Below are positions 1-6,867 of a DNA stretch of 64,000 bases, piece by piece. Origin of the DNA: Chondrinema litorale (GTDB taxonomy: Bacteria > Bacteroidota > Bacteroidia > Cytophagales > Flammeovirgaceae); NCBI RefSeq assembly GCF_026250525.1, contig NZ_CP111050.1, forward strand, positions 62,001-126,000. Reading direction: 5' to 3'. Within the stretch, counting starts at the first letter, position 1. Each line of letters opens with the position of its first letter. Under the pieces are notes generated by a model. The model searched no databases. It was not told the origin of the DNA and worked only from the letters and a program-made list of their open reading frames with translations. Made by a program: the position numbers and the translations under genes.

Positions 1-2
1 AG

Positions 3-377
3 GCTGAATATACTTATAACTTTTTTGATAAAACACCTCTTTCTGGTTTAGCTTATTTTAGATTAAAACAGGTAGATAAAGATGGGAATAGCAGCTTATC
101 TAAAGTGGTTGTAGTTAAGAATTATACCGATTCTGACTTTAGCATGGAAGTTACTCTCATAAGTGAAAACATGCTTCAGATCTCTCTAAACCAACCTGAT
201 TTTGAAGGCAATGTTCAAGTTTATGATATAATAGGAAAGACTTTGTATAACAGTTCAATTGAATCATATACAAACAGTTTCGATATTCAAATTAATAATC
301 TAAGCTTAGGGAATATGTATGTGGTTATCCTGAGAAGTACAAGCTTTTCTATTTCAAAGAAAATTTTTATTCCTTAA
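3..377 (+). CDS. C-terminal end of a secreted protein with a T9SS sorting domain (partial)
   Basis: The reading frame is already open at the left edge of the window, so only the last 124 residues are visible and no start can be given. The first part contains the pattern YFRLKQVDKDG followed by a short beta-rich segment, which in Bacteroidota normally lies just before a type A T9SS sorting domain. The last 75 or so residues (NMLQISL, VQVYDIIGKTLYN, NMYVVIL, KKIFIP) fit that sorting domain, which directs passage through the type IX secretion system and cell-surface attachment or release. The function of the missing N-terminal part cannot be inferred. A strong hairpin terminator follows the stop. 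Confidence 0.8.
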   Translation, partial: AEYTYNFFDKTPLSGLAYFRLKQVDKDGNSSLSKVVVVKNYTDSDFSMEVTLISENMLQISLNQPDFEGNVQVYDIIGKTLYNSSIESYTNSFDIQINNLSLGNMYVVILRSTSFSISKKIFIP

Positions 378-406
378 TTCAATTAGGTTTATATCAATAG
401 GGTTAG

Positions 407-449
407 AAAAAATCCCGACTTGAAATGCAAATTCAAGTCGGGATTTTTT
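407..449. terminator. Bidirectional rho-independent terminator
   Basis: A perfect inverted repeat with 18-base arms (407-424 and 432-449) around a 7-base loop carries A-runs and T-runs at its ends. It lies between the convergent T9SS-protein gene and the PH-domain gene and can serve both. The core is AATCCCGACTTG. Confidence 0.9.
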
Positions 450-454
450 ATTTC

Positions 455-832
455 TTATAATACATGCTGAGCTAGCACTTTTTGTAAATCATAAATATTT
501 ACACTACTATTAAATTTCTTTACAATACTTGGTTCATCTTCGCTCGAAATCCAGATTTTCAGTTCCGCATCCAAATCAAAATGACCCGAAGTTTCTATAC
601 TAAACCTAGAAATACTTTTATAACCTATAGAGAGATATTCTCTTTTTTTACCAGTAACACCTTGTTTGTTAATTAAGATGAGGCGCTTGTTTGTGAAAAT
701 AAATAAGTCTCTAATTAACTTAAAGCCTAGTTCTACAGACTCATTATCACAAAGTAAATTACTATATTCCTCGTTAAGTTCTTCTGGCTCTACCACTCCG
801 GCATTACCCAATAAACCTGAAAAAAGTCCCAT
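455..832 (-). CDS. PH domain-containing protein (bPH_1 / YvbH-like)
   Basis: This 125-residue protein matches the small bacterial pleckstrin-homology family (bPH_1). The pattern of that family is visible throughout: N-terminal GLLG, LIRDLFIFTNKRLILINKQG near residues 40-60, then GKKREYLSIGYKSI and DLDAELKIWIS. Family members are soluble proteins of about 125 residues that form ring-like oligomers; their physiological role is poorly known. There is no signal peptide or membrane segment. The gene stands alone, with a shared terminator on its 3' side. The ATG at 832 is the natural start because it gives the family's usual N-terminus. Confidence 0.85.
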   Translation of the reverse strand: MGLFSGLLGNAGVVEPEELNEEYSNLLCDNESVELGFKLIRDLFIFTNKRLILINKQGVTGKKREYLSIGYKSISRFSIETSGHFDLDAELKIWISSEDEPSIVKKFNSSVNIYDLQKVLAQHVL

Positions 833-1115
833 ATTAGTTAAATTTAAAATATGTTTTAATGTGAAAATCTGGTTGAATTAACCAGAATGTATTGCTACTT
901 TTTAGTAGTAATTCGATCTATTTAATTACAGTTTATAGCAAATAATTTTTATAAATAAATACTTAAAAAGCCATTCTTAATTAGAAGCTACCTTGCCTTC
1001 ATTTTGTTTTAAAACACCCTACTATTATTTAAATTCAATCTATAATAAGAGGCTCAATTGTAATTTTAAATGATTCAATCTAACTTGAAAATAAAAAATT
1101 TGCACAACTGAAATT

Positions 1116-1826
1116 ATGAAAAAGTTTTTATTACCAGCTGCTTTAGCACTTAGTTGTACTTTTTCTTCTTGTAAACATGATACTCAGTCTCATGGAGAAC
1201 ATCATAAAGCAGCACAAGATAGTAGCACTCACTCACATGGAAAGGCAAATGAATATATGCACCAAAGTAATTTGGACGAATTGGTAAAAAGATTCGAGTC
1301 GCCAGAACGAGACGCTTACCAACAACCACAAAAAGTAATGGAATACCTTGGCGATATTTCTGGCGAAAAAATAATGGATTTAGGCGCGGGTACTGGGTAC
1401 TTCACTTTTAAACTGGCTGATGCTGGAGCTCAAGTAATCGCCGCTGATGTTGATGATCAATTTCAGCAATATATTAAGCATAAAAAAAAGGAACTCGATT
1501 TATCTGATGAGCAAATTAGCTTGCGTAAAATCCCTTATGATGATCCTCTACTTGAGTCTGGTGAAGTAGACAAAGTTTTGCTGGTAAATACTTATCACCA
1601 TATCGAAAACAGAGTAGATTATTTTGCCAAAGTACTCAAAGGTTTAAATGAAGATGGTGAACTAATTATAATTGATTTTATTGAGGGAGACTTACCTGTT
1701 GGCCCTCCTGCCGACCATAAAGTTGATAAATCTGATATTATTGAAGAATTAAAAAAAGCAGGCTTTACAAACTTTGATGTGAATGATGATCTGTTAGAAT
1801 ATCAATTCATTATTAAGACAAACTAA
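1116..1826 (+). CDS. Lipoprotein class I SAM-dependent methyltransferase
   Basis: The 236-residue product starts with a lipoprotein signal (MKKFLLPAALALS followed by the lipobox TFSSC), so Cys19 is the likely lipidated residue. A histidine-rich stretch follows (about residues 20-50, with HSHG and GEHH), which could bind metal. Residues from about 75 onward form a Rossmann-fold methyltransferase with motif I DLGAGTGYF, an acidic end of strand 2 (AADVD) and the LLVNTYHHI and IIIDFIEG segments. The substrate is unknown. Lipid anchoring outside the cytoplasm is odd for an enzyme that needs S-adenosylmethionine. The gene stands alone and is followed by a hairpin. Confidence 0.8.
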   Translation: MKKFLLPAALALSCTFSSCKHDTQSHGEHHKAAQDSSTHSHGKANEYMHQSNLDELVKRFESPERDAYQQPQKVMEYLGDISGEKIMDLGAGTGYFTFKLADAGAQVIAADVDDQFQQYIKHKKKELDLSDEQISLRKIPYDDPLLESGEVDKVLLVNTYHHIENRVDYFAKVLKGLNEDGELIIIDFIEGDLPVGPPADHKVDKSDIIEELKKAGFTNFDVNDDLLEYQFIIKTN

Positions 1827-1965
1827 TTTGAAATTTTAGAGGTTTTTTCAAGCTAATTTTTCACTTCAATTCTATTGATAAACTCCTCGTTAAATACCTT
1901 TTAAAGGTAAATAAATGATTTTCTAATAGAATTTGCAGAAGATCACCTTTTCATATTAAACCCTT

Positions 1966-1991
1966 AAAATCCCTTTACTTAAAGGGATTTT
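1966..1991. terminator. Rho-independent terminator
   Basis: An 11-base perfect stem (1966-1976 with 1981-1991) closes a 4-base loop and runs into a T-tract on the plus strand. It lies between the convergent methyltransferase and DinD genes and probably serves mainly the former. Confidence 0.75.
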
Positions 1992-2738
1992 TTATTTCTT
2001 CAATTTTTTGATGTCTTTGATATTTGACTCAGGTGGCAACTCTTCTGGTTTAATATCTTGATCCGTTAAATGTTTTCTTATCGCTTTATTCTGTTCCTCA
2101 TGCTCTTTTGATATCTCATCTTCTCCCTTCAAATCTTTTTTTATCACATGGTGATTACTCAACTCAGTAGCAAAGTCTTTCCCTTTTAATAAAAGATTAT
2201 TCATATAATCATCAGGACTTTCATCTTCCTTAACTTCATACTTTTGGTTCATGTCTACTCCATCAAACAATGCTTTATCTCCTGCATCTAAAACTCTTAT
2301 AAATCCTTCTTCACCCACTCCCCTATCTTTTACATTTTCAAAGAATCGATTTTGCGTTTCTTTCAACTTTTTATGCGCAGCCAAGCGCTTGTTGTTTTTC
2401 TCATCAATAACATTGGCCCCTACCTTTGCCAACCAGCGTTTAAATGGCTCCGCTTTTGGCGAAGGAACCGACTGAATAATTCTGAGTAAAGCTTCTTGGT
2501 TGGCACAATCAGTCGCATATTTTCTCCCATTAGCAACTGGCAATTTCAACTGTACACAAATTGTGGACAGTTCAATTCCTGTTCTATTTTGCTCTCTTGT
2601 TTTAAGCGTACTCCAATAGTTGCGCGGATTGTTACTATCTGTTAAAACGGCAATTACATCTACTACAGAAAAATACCATTGCCCATCATGATAGATGGAT
2701 CTGATTTGTTTAGACTCAAAAAGTTTAACTTCATCCAT
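1992..2738 (-). CDS. dinD: DinD-like protein with BRO-N domain
   Basis: The first 110 residues form a BRO-N domain, as in phage antirepressors and baculovirus BRO proteins (VKLFESKQIRSIYHDGQWYFSVVDVI, read in pieces). The C-terminal half matches the DinD family: GFIRVLDAGDKALF, KGKDFATELSNHHV, and a tail with ISKEHEEQNKAIRKHL and IKPEELPPE. E. coli DinD is SOS-induced and dismantles RecA filaments. The gene lies 64 bases downstream of the parA and RHH genes in the same direction, so it may be transcribed with the partition module. A role in protecting or resolving the replicon is an inference. No LexA box was recognised by eye. Confidence 0.8.
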   Translation of the reverse strand: MDEVKLFESKQIRSIYHDGQWYFSVVDVIAVLTDSNNPRNYWSTLKTREQNRTGIELSTICVQLKLPVANGRKYATDCANQEALLRIIQSVPSPKAEPFKRWLAKVGANVIDEKNNKRLAAHKKLKETQNRFFENVKDRGVGEEGFIRVLDAGDKALFDGVDMNQKYEVKEDESPDDYMNNLLLKGKDFATELSNHHVIKKDLKGEDEISKEHEEQNKAIRKHLTDQDIKPEELPPESNIKDIKKLKK

Positions 2739-2802
2739 ATCTCCAATATAAGATTCACGAAAATTAAAAACAAAATAGACACAAGAAGAAAAGTAGAATT
2801 AT

Positions 2803-3210
2803 CTACTTACCTTCATATCTATCACAAAAGTCAGTGAGCACTCTATCTATTAAATGACCATGTCTATCTATACCTTCTTTTCGAGCTATCTTTTTTACTC
2901 TGTTATATAGATCTGTTTTTATTTTGATAGAAGAATATTTGTCTTGCTTTTTATCTTCTTTAAGATCGTTTAGGATTGAATCAACTTCACCTAAACCTCT
3001 CTTCTTAGCAACAGGTTTTTTAGTAGTTGTTTTGGCAGTAGTAGTTTTTTTATCTTTTACTTCTGTTTTACTTTCTACTTTTGGTTCAGGTTTTTCTTCA
3101 ACAACTACTGTACTTACTGGCTCATCTTCCTTTTCAACTGGTGCAGATTCCATCAGTTTTCTTTTGTTTATCAGATTGCCAACTAGGTCAGATTTATTTC
3201 TTTTTGCCAT
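2803..3210 (-). CDS. Ribbon-helix-helix partition partner of ParA
   Basis: The gene starts three bases after the parA stop, the usual arrangement for a centromere-binding partner. The 135-residue protein has a basic N-terminus, a long Lys/Thr/Glu/Val-rich low-complexity linker (about residues 20-75) and a C-terminal segment (about 91-135: YSSIKIKTDLYNRVKKIAR, then a helix ending in LIDRVLTDFC) that reads as a ribbon-helix-helix DNA-binding domain. This matches type Ib partition systems, where a small RHH protein (ParG or omega-like) binds the centromere and stimulates the ParA ATPase. It is not a classical ParB/Spo0J CTPase. The exact family was not recognised. Confidence 0.75.
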   Translation of the reverse strand: MAKRNKSDLVGNLINKRKLMESAPVEKEDEPVSTVVVEEKPEPKVESKTEVKDKKTTTAKTTTKKPVAKKRGLGEVDSILNDLKEDKKQDKYSSIKIKTDLYNRVKKIARKEGIDRHGHLIDRVLTDFCDRYEGK

Positions 3211-3213
3211 TTT

Positions 3214-3906
3214 TTATTCTTTTATTTTATCCAACAATTCATTAAAGTATAGATTAAACTCATCTTCTTTTTCTTTTGGATCAACCAAATCATAGAAGGT
3301 AGACTTGTCTCTTTTGTATCTTACTAGGTTAGAAATATGCGTGTCGAACAATTCCATTCCTGCAATACCTTGTAAAGCTTCAAGGTGTTTATGCTCCAAA
3401 CTTCTGTCCTTTTTATTTACAACACCAAAAACTTTCAACTCAAAACCTTCTTTTATTTTGTCTTCTCTAATTGGTGGAATAATTTCTAGAAAATCGATTG
3501 TAGATTGGATATCAAATGAAGAAGCAATTATAGGAACAACAATAAAATCTGATATTGTCATGATAAGAGGTACCTCTTCTCCTTCCATTTTACCGGGTGT
3601 ATCTACCAATACATAATCGTATTTATTTTCAATTTGCTGAATAAGCTTATGAAATCGAAGTAATGGAATGTCACTAGCATTCTTTTTAGACCAGCTAAAG
3701 CCAATTATTTCATAAAAGCTACCATTTCCTTGCTCCATCTCTTTTTCTTCATCTCTGAGGCCTAAAATTGATGTTTGCAAATCAGCATCTATCACCAATA
3801 CCTTTTTTCCTGTTCTATGATGTAAAGATGAAGCTGTAAGCAACAGTAAAGTGGATTTACCTACGCCACCTTTTCTGTTCATAAATGATATTATCGTTGC
3901 GCTCAT
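3214..3906 (-). CDS. parA: ParA-family partition ATPase
   Basis: At 230 residues this is a small ParA without an N-terminal helix-turn-helix domain. The deviant Walker A motif KGGVGKST is at residues 12-19, the A' motif LVIDADLQ at about 36-43 and Walker B VLVDTPG at about 98-104. Such ATPases bind nucleoid DNA non-specifically in the ATP form and move plasmid copies apart through their centromere-bound partner. The partner is the RHH protein immediately downstream, and the initiator gene lies upstream on the same strand beyond a repeat-rich gap. Length and context point to type Ib plasmid partition rather than chromosomal Soj. Confidence 0.92.
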   Translation of the reverse strand: MSATIISFMNRKGGVGKSTLLLLTASSLHHRTGKKVLVIDADLQTSILGLRDEEKEMEQGNGSFYEIIGFSWSKKNASDIPLLRFHKLIQQIENKYDYVLVDTPGKMEGEEVPLIMTISDFIVVPIIASSFDIQSTIDFLEIIPPIREDKIKEGFELKVFGVVNKKDRSLEHKHLEALQGIAGMELFDTHISNLVRYKRDKSTFYDLVDPKEKEDEFNLYFNELLDKIKE

Positions 3907-4435
3907 TTTAGAATTTAATATTTATACTCTTTAATACTTTTCCTTAATTCTACCTTTCTTCTTTTCTATTACTCTCGAAAACTTCTTTTCTTTTTATAGA
4001 AGAATCAAATCCGATAACTTACTACTTCTCCTTCTTTCTACAAATATATACTTCTAATTAAAGAATAGAAGAATTTTATACTTAACTCTATTTACACTTA
4101 GAGTAATTACTACCTTCTATTAAGAGAGAAGTATATATATAGAAACACCCACTTTTATACAACAGTAAACTACTACACACCTACATTATTACTATTCTTC
4201 ATTAAGATATGTGTAAGAAAAGATAATTACACAAATAGAATACATCACTTGTATATATTAACACAAGTATAAATGTATTTTAGAAGAAAAACCACTATTC
4301 TATAAAGAAACTTTTCTACAATAGAAATTTCTTTAAGTAGAAAGAAGAAGTTATACCTTTACACTTTTCTACCTTTCTACATAGAGAACAAAATCAAGAG
4401 AATGTTTAATATTTTATATTTGAAGTGAGACTGTA
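3907..4435. repeat. Repeat-rich AT region, candidate partition centromere (parS)
   Basis: These 529 bases between parA and rep have no plausible gene. The heptamer TTTCTAC occurs at 4035-4041, 4313-4319, 4366-4372 and 4374-4380, its complement GTAGAAA at 4337-4343, and a partial copy TTCTAC at 3948-3953. There are also many AGAAG/CTTCT words and an inverted repeat ACTTGT...ACAAGT (4247-4252, 4263-4268). Clustered short repeats upstream of a small parA are typical of centromeres read by RHH partners. The density next to rep (4311-4385) is highest. It may also contain the parA promoter. The centromere role is inferred. Confidence 0.5.
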
Positions 4436-5485
4436 TTAATCGAAAAATCCTAAAGCAAAAAATTGGTCAAATCGTTTGGCAGCATAAGCACCTAAATTGC
4501 TTTTAACTCTACCATCACGATTATCCATTTTGATCTCATTCACCAGTTTCCAAATACCAGTTTCTGCAGCAGCTCCAACTTCTGTCATAATTCTTTCAAT
4601 CTGCCAGTCATCTAGCTTTAGTTCTTCTAGCCTTTCGATTAGTCTTTTTTCTCTATCAGTTTTATCAGAAAACTTAGCCTTGGTTTCAGAAGGTTTATTT
4701 ATATTTTCTTGTTGAGGGGTAGGGGAGTCGTTACTTACTTCTTGAGCTCCATTTTCATAATATGAGGCAGCACTATCATCACTAAAAATAATTTTAAAGT
4801 AGATTCCGACAATGGTACGTTTGTGCTTAATTTTTTTGAAGGTGAATTCTATGTCGGTATGCTCCGCAATTTCTTTTTGAGCTGGCTCAATTACACGCTT
4901 TTTAAAATCAAAAAAACGCGGGTAAAGGTCATCTTCAATGCCAAGCACTTGCCTTAACTCCATCAAATCAAACTTTCTCTCTCCAATTCTCGCATATTGC
5001 TTCAACAACTCATAGATTCTAATGCTATAAGTACTTCTCAGTTTTATTACATGTCGAAGAGGATACTTGGTGAAATTCTTCTTAATCTCGAAAATGAAAG
5101 GAGCTATTAAAGAATCGAATGAAAATTTAACCACGCCAGACTTTTCTACTAAAGAGACAGTTCCCAACCAGTTTGCCATAATCAATTCACCATCTGAATG
5201 GATGCTAATCGGCTTACTTTTGAGAAGCATAATGATCTCTGTAAAACAGGTATATGCATCGCCCCATTTTATTCCGGAGTCTTTGAGTACCTGCATGATT
5301 TCATCAACATGAGTTTGATAAACATATCCCGGATTCGAAGACTTTGAGTCAAGCTTCGAAATTAAGAACAGCAATACTTTTTGTTCACGAGCACTAAGCT
5401 TATATTTAGCCTCAATGAGGCTATTCGCTTTGATAACCGCAGGTTGTCTACGTGCTGCCGAATGTTCTACAATACTCATTTGCAT
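4436..5485 (-). CDS. Replication initiator protein, Rep_3 (RepB/RepE/Pi) family
   Basis: The 349-residue protein shows the Rep_3 pattern of two winged-helix domains. WH1 covers about residues 18-150 (VIKANSLIEAKYKLSAREQK near the start) and WH2 about 150-245 (LRSTYSIRIYELLKQYA, then VIEPAQKEI and DIEFTFKKIK). A variable C-terminal tail follows. Such proteins bind iterons as monomers to open the origin and bind an operator as dimers to repress themselves. Both kinds of site are visible just upstream. Starts at 5485 and 5479 are equally possible. It lies upstream of parA in the same direction. This is the main evidence that the window sits on an independent replicon. Confidence 0.92.
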   Translation of the reverse strand: MQMSIVEHSAARRQPAVIKANSLIEAKYKLSAREQKVLLFLISKLDSKSSNPGYVYQTHVDEIMQVLKDSGIKWGDAYTCFTEIIMLLKSKPISIHSDGELIMANWLGTVSLVEKSGVVKFSFDSLIAPFIFEIKKNFTKYPLRHVIKLRSTYSIRIYELLKQYARIGERKFDLMELRQVLGIEDDLYPRFFDFKKRVIEPAQKEIAEHTDIEFTFKKIKHKRTIVGIYFKIIFSDDSAASYYENGAQEVSNDSPTPQQENINKPSETKAKFSDKTDREKRLIERLEELKLDDWQIERIMTEVGAAAETGIWKLVNEIKMDNRDGRVKSNLGAYAAKRFDQFFALGFFD

Positions 5486-5503
5486 AGTGCAATTTACTTA
5501 TAG

Positions 5504-5531
5504 TAACGACGATCGCAAACAAAAGTCGTTA
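5504..5531 (-). promoter_or_regulatory. Half-iteron inverted repeat over the rep promoter (candidate autorepression operator)
   Basis: TAACGAC at 5504-5510 and GTCGTTA at 5525-5531 form a perfect inverted repeat with a 14-base spacer, 19-46 bases upstream of the rep start. The arm GTCGTT is the conserved right half of the iteron. In iteron plasmids, Rep dimers bind such an inverted pair to repress rep. A TTTG sequence and an AT-rich TACTATAA-like element on the minus strand within or beside it could be the promoter. Confidence 0.6.
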
Positions 5532-5588
5532 TTTTTTCTGGTAATTTCCGAAATTTTTTTTTGCTAATTCCAATTAAGACAGAACATT

Positions 5589-5750
5589 CCCGAAGTTGTC
5601 GTTCAATATCCCGAAATAGTCGTTGTTTCCCGAAGTTGTCGTTGCATATTCCCAAAACTGTCGCTTGCAAGCCCGTTTATGTCGTTTAAACTGCCCGTAA
5701 ATGTCTGTTTTAGGCCCGAAAACGTCGTTTTTAAACCCGTTTATGTCGTT
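5589..5750 (+). repeat. Iteron array of eight direct repeats (replication origin)
   Basis: Eight copies of a 15-base repeat close to CCCGAAAATGTCGTT begin at 5589, 5610, 5629, 5651, 5672, 5694, 5715 and 5736. Steps are 19-22 bases, mostly 21-22, i.e. two DNA turns, so bound initiators would line up on one face. The ends CCC and GTCGTT are best conserved; the middle varies (GAAGTT, GTTTAT, GAAAAC). The copies at 5651 and 5694 are the most divergent. The array lies directly upstream of rep. Short regular spacing, absence of a unique spacer set and the neighbouring initiator distinguish it from a CRISPR. Confidence 0.92.
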
Positions 5751-5898
5751 TTTTAGTAGCGTAACTAGTTGATTATCTGCCAATTATGGCCTTCTAAAAG
5801 TTAAAAAGAATATAAAAATAAAAAAACATTAAAAGTTTATATTACATGCTGATTATGAGGAAGTTTTGATATAATTATATAGTAAAAAGGATGTTTTT

Positions 5899-6142
5899 CC
5901 CGAAAATGTCGTCATTATTGAAATTAACTAATATTTTTTATTATAAAATGCTATCAACCAAGTATTTAAATAGATTATAGAAATAATTACTTTAAGTAAA
6001 TAAGAGACTAATAAGCTTATTTTTTAACATTTTTGCCCCTAAATTGAGAGAAGTAGAAGCTTACTAAGCGACAAATTATTAGAAAATTCTAAATAATAGC
6101 TTTAACCCGAAAGTGTCGTTTTATCTTCCCGAAAGTGTCGTC
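5899..6142 (+). repeat. Outlying iteron copies in direct orientation
   Basis: Three further copies of the iteron lie outside the main array: 5899-5913 (CCCGAAAATGTCGTC), 6106-6120 (CCCGAAAGTGTCGTT) and 6128-6142 (CCCGAAAGTGTCGTC). The last two are 22 bases apart, the same phase as the main array. They may be copy-number control (inc) sites that titrate the initiator. Confidence 0.8.
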
Positions 6143-6386
6143 TTTTGAAAATTTCAGTTGAAAATTTTGTATTAATGGATAATTGAAAAATTTATTTACT
6201 CTGATTATTACAAAAAATTTAAAATTTCAAATCAGCAAATAAATAATTGAAAGCAAATAGATATTGTAAAGTTAAATCAATATTAAATACATTCTAATGT
6301 AGGACTGTAGAGAAGCTTTTCACTTTAAAAAAAGAGCTTTATATAAAAAAAGAATAGCTAAAACCTGCTTCAAAAAAGCAAAATAC

Positions 6387-6401
6387 AACGACACTTTCGG
6401 G
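6387..6401 (-). repeat. Inverted iteron copy
   Basis: AACGACACTTTCGGG is the exact reverse complement of the iteron at 6106-6120. It is the only full copy in opposite orientation and marks the outer edge of the repeat-containing region. A distant inverted copy could take part in initiator-mediated looping or handcuffing. Confidence 0.8.
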
Positions 6402-6867
6402 AATCGCTTTTTCTAGACATATTAAAAGTTTCTAGCCAGTGAATGATAGACAAATCAGTAGATCGTGTCATCCTTAGAATCGAAAATAAATTGCCACTAA
6501 TTGTTAGTATCTTTTTCACAAAACACAATTATATAAATGAGTAACAAATTTCTATTGGTAGAAAGTGAGAAAGATAGCACGTAAAGAATTCAAATCAATT
6601 ACTAACAAAGTACATCAGGAGGTGTAGAGCTGATATTAGAGGAAATATTTAAGGCATACTGCATTCATAGAAATTTTTGCCTAATAATAAGCTGAATAAA
6701 AAATAAGGAAATATGAGTAAATGCTAGAATTTGAGCCAAAATCGAAGATTTACTCCTTTAATTTTAGTTGTAGAAAATTAATTGTTTAGGGGTGTTAGTT
6801 TTTATTAACATTAAAATTACCCTAATATGGCTAACAAACAGTTTTTTTGGATAAAAACATTATTTGT

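Larger units (their letters stand above)
5751..6867. other. AT-rich non-coding origin region beyond the iteron array
   Basis: About 1.1 kb without a supported gene lies between the iterons and the first DUF3857 gene. The stretch at about 5800-5850 is extremely A/T-rich and is a candidate unwinding element. Outlying iteron copies are embedded in it. TTTTTCACA at 6512-6520 fits the relaxed DnaA-box consensus TTWTNCACA, but one such match is expected to arise fairly often in DNA of this composition. Confidence 0.5.

Noticed and set aside
2924..3295. 123-codon plus-strand reading frame rich in Ser, Phe, Leu
   Set aside because: It is antisense to the RHH gene and the end of parA; its composition reflects the complement of Lys/Glu-rich codons.
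5589..5750. Possible CRISPR array
   Set aside because: Repeats are 15 bases with 4-7 base gaps, variable inside, next to an initiator gene and without cas genes; they are iterons.
5574..5783. 69-codon minus-strand reading frame
   Set aside because: It coincides with the iteron array; its periodic composition comes from the repeats and there is no sign of a protein.
6512..6520. DnaA box TTTTTCACA as proof of DnaA-dependent initiation
   Set aside because: A single relaxed match in AT-rich DNA is weak; it is mentioned only as a candidate in the origin region.
6847..6867. Upstream TTG start for the first DUF3857 gene
   Set aside because: It would add seven residues before a normal signal peptide; the ATG at 6868 is preferred. 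The same reasoning moved the starts at 32355, 42297, 55462 and 61931 to nearby ATGs.
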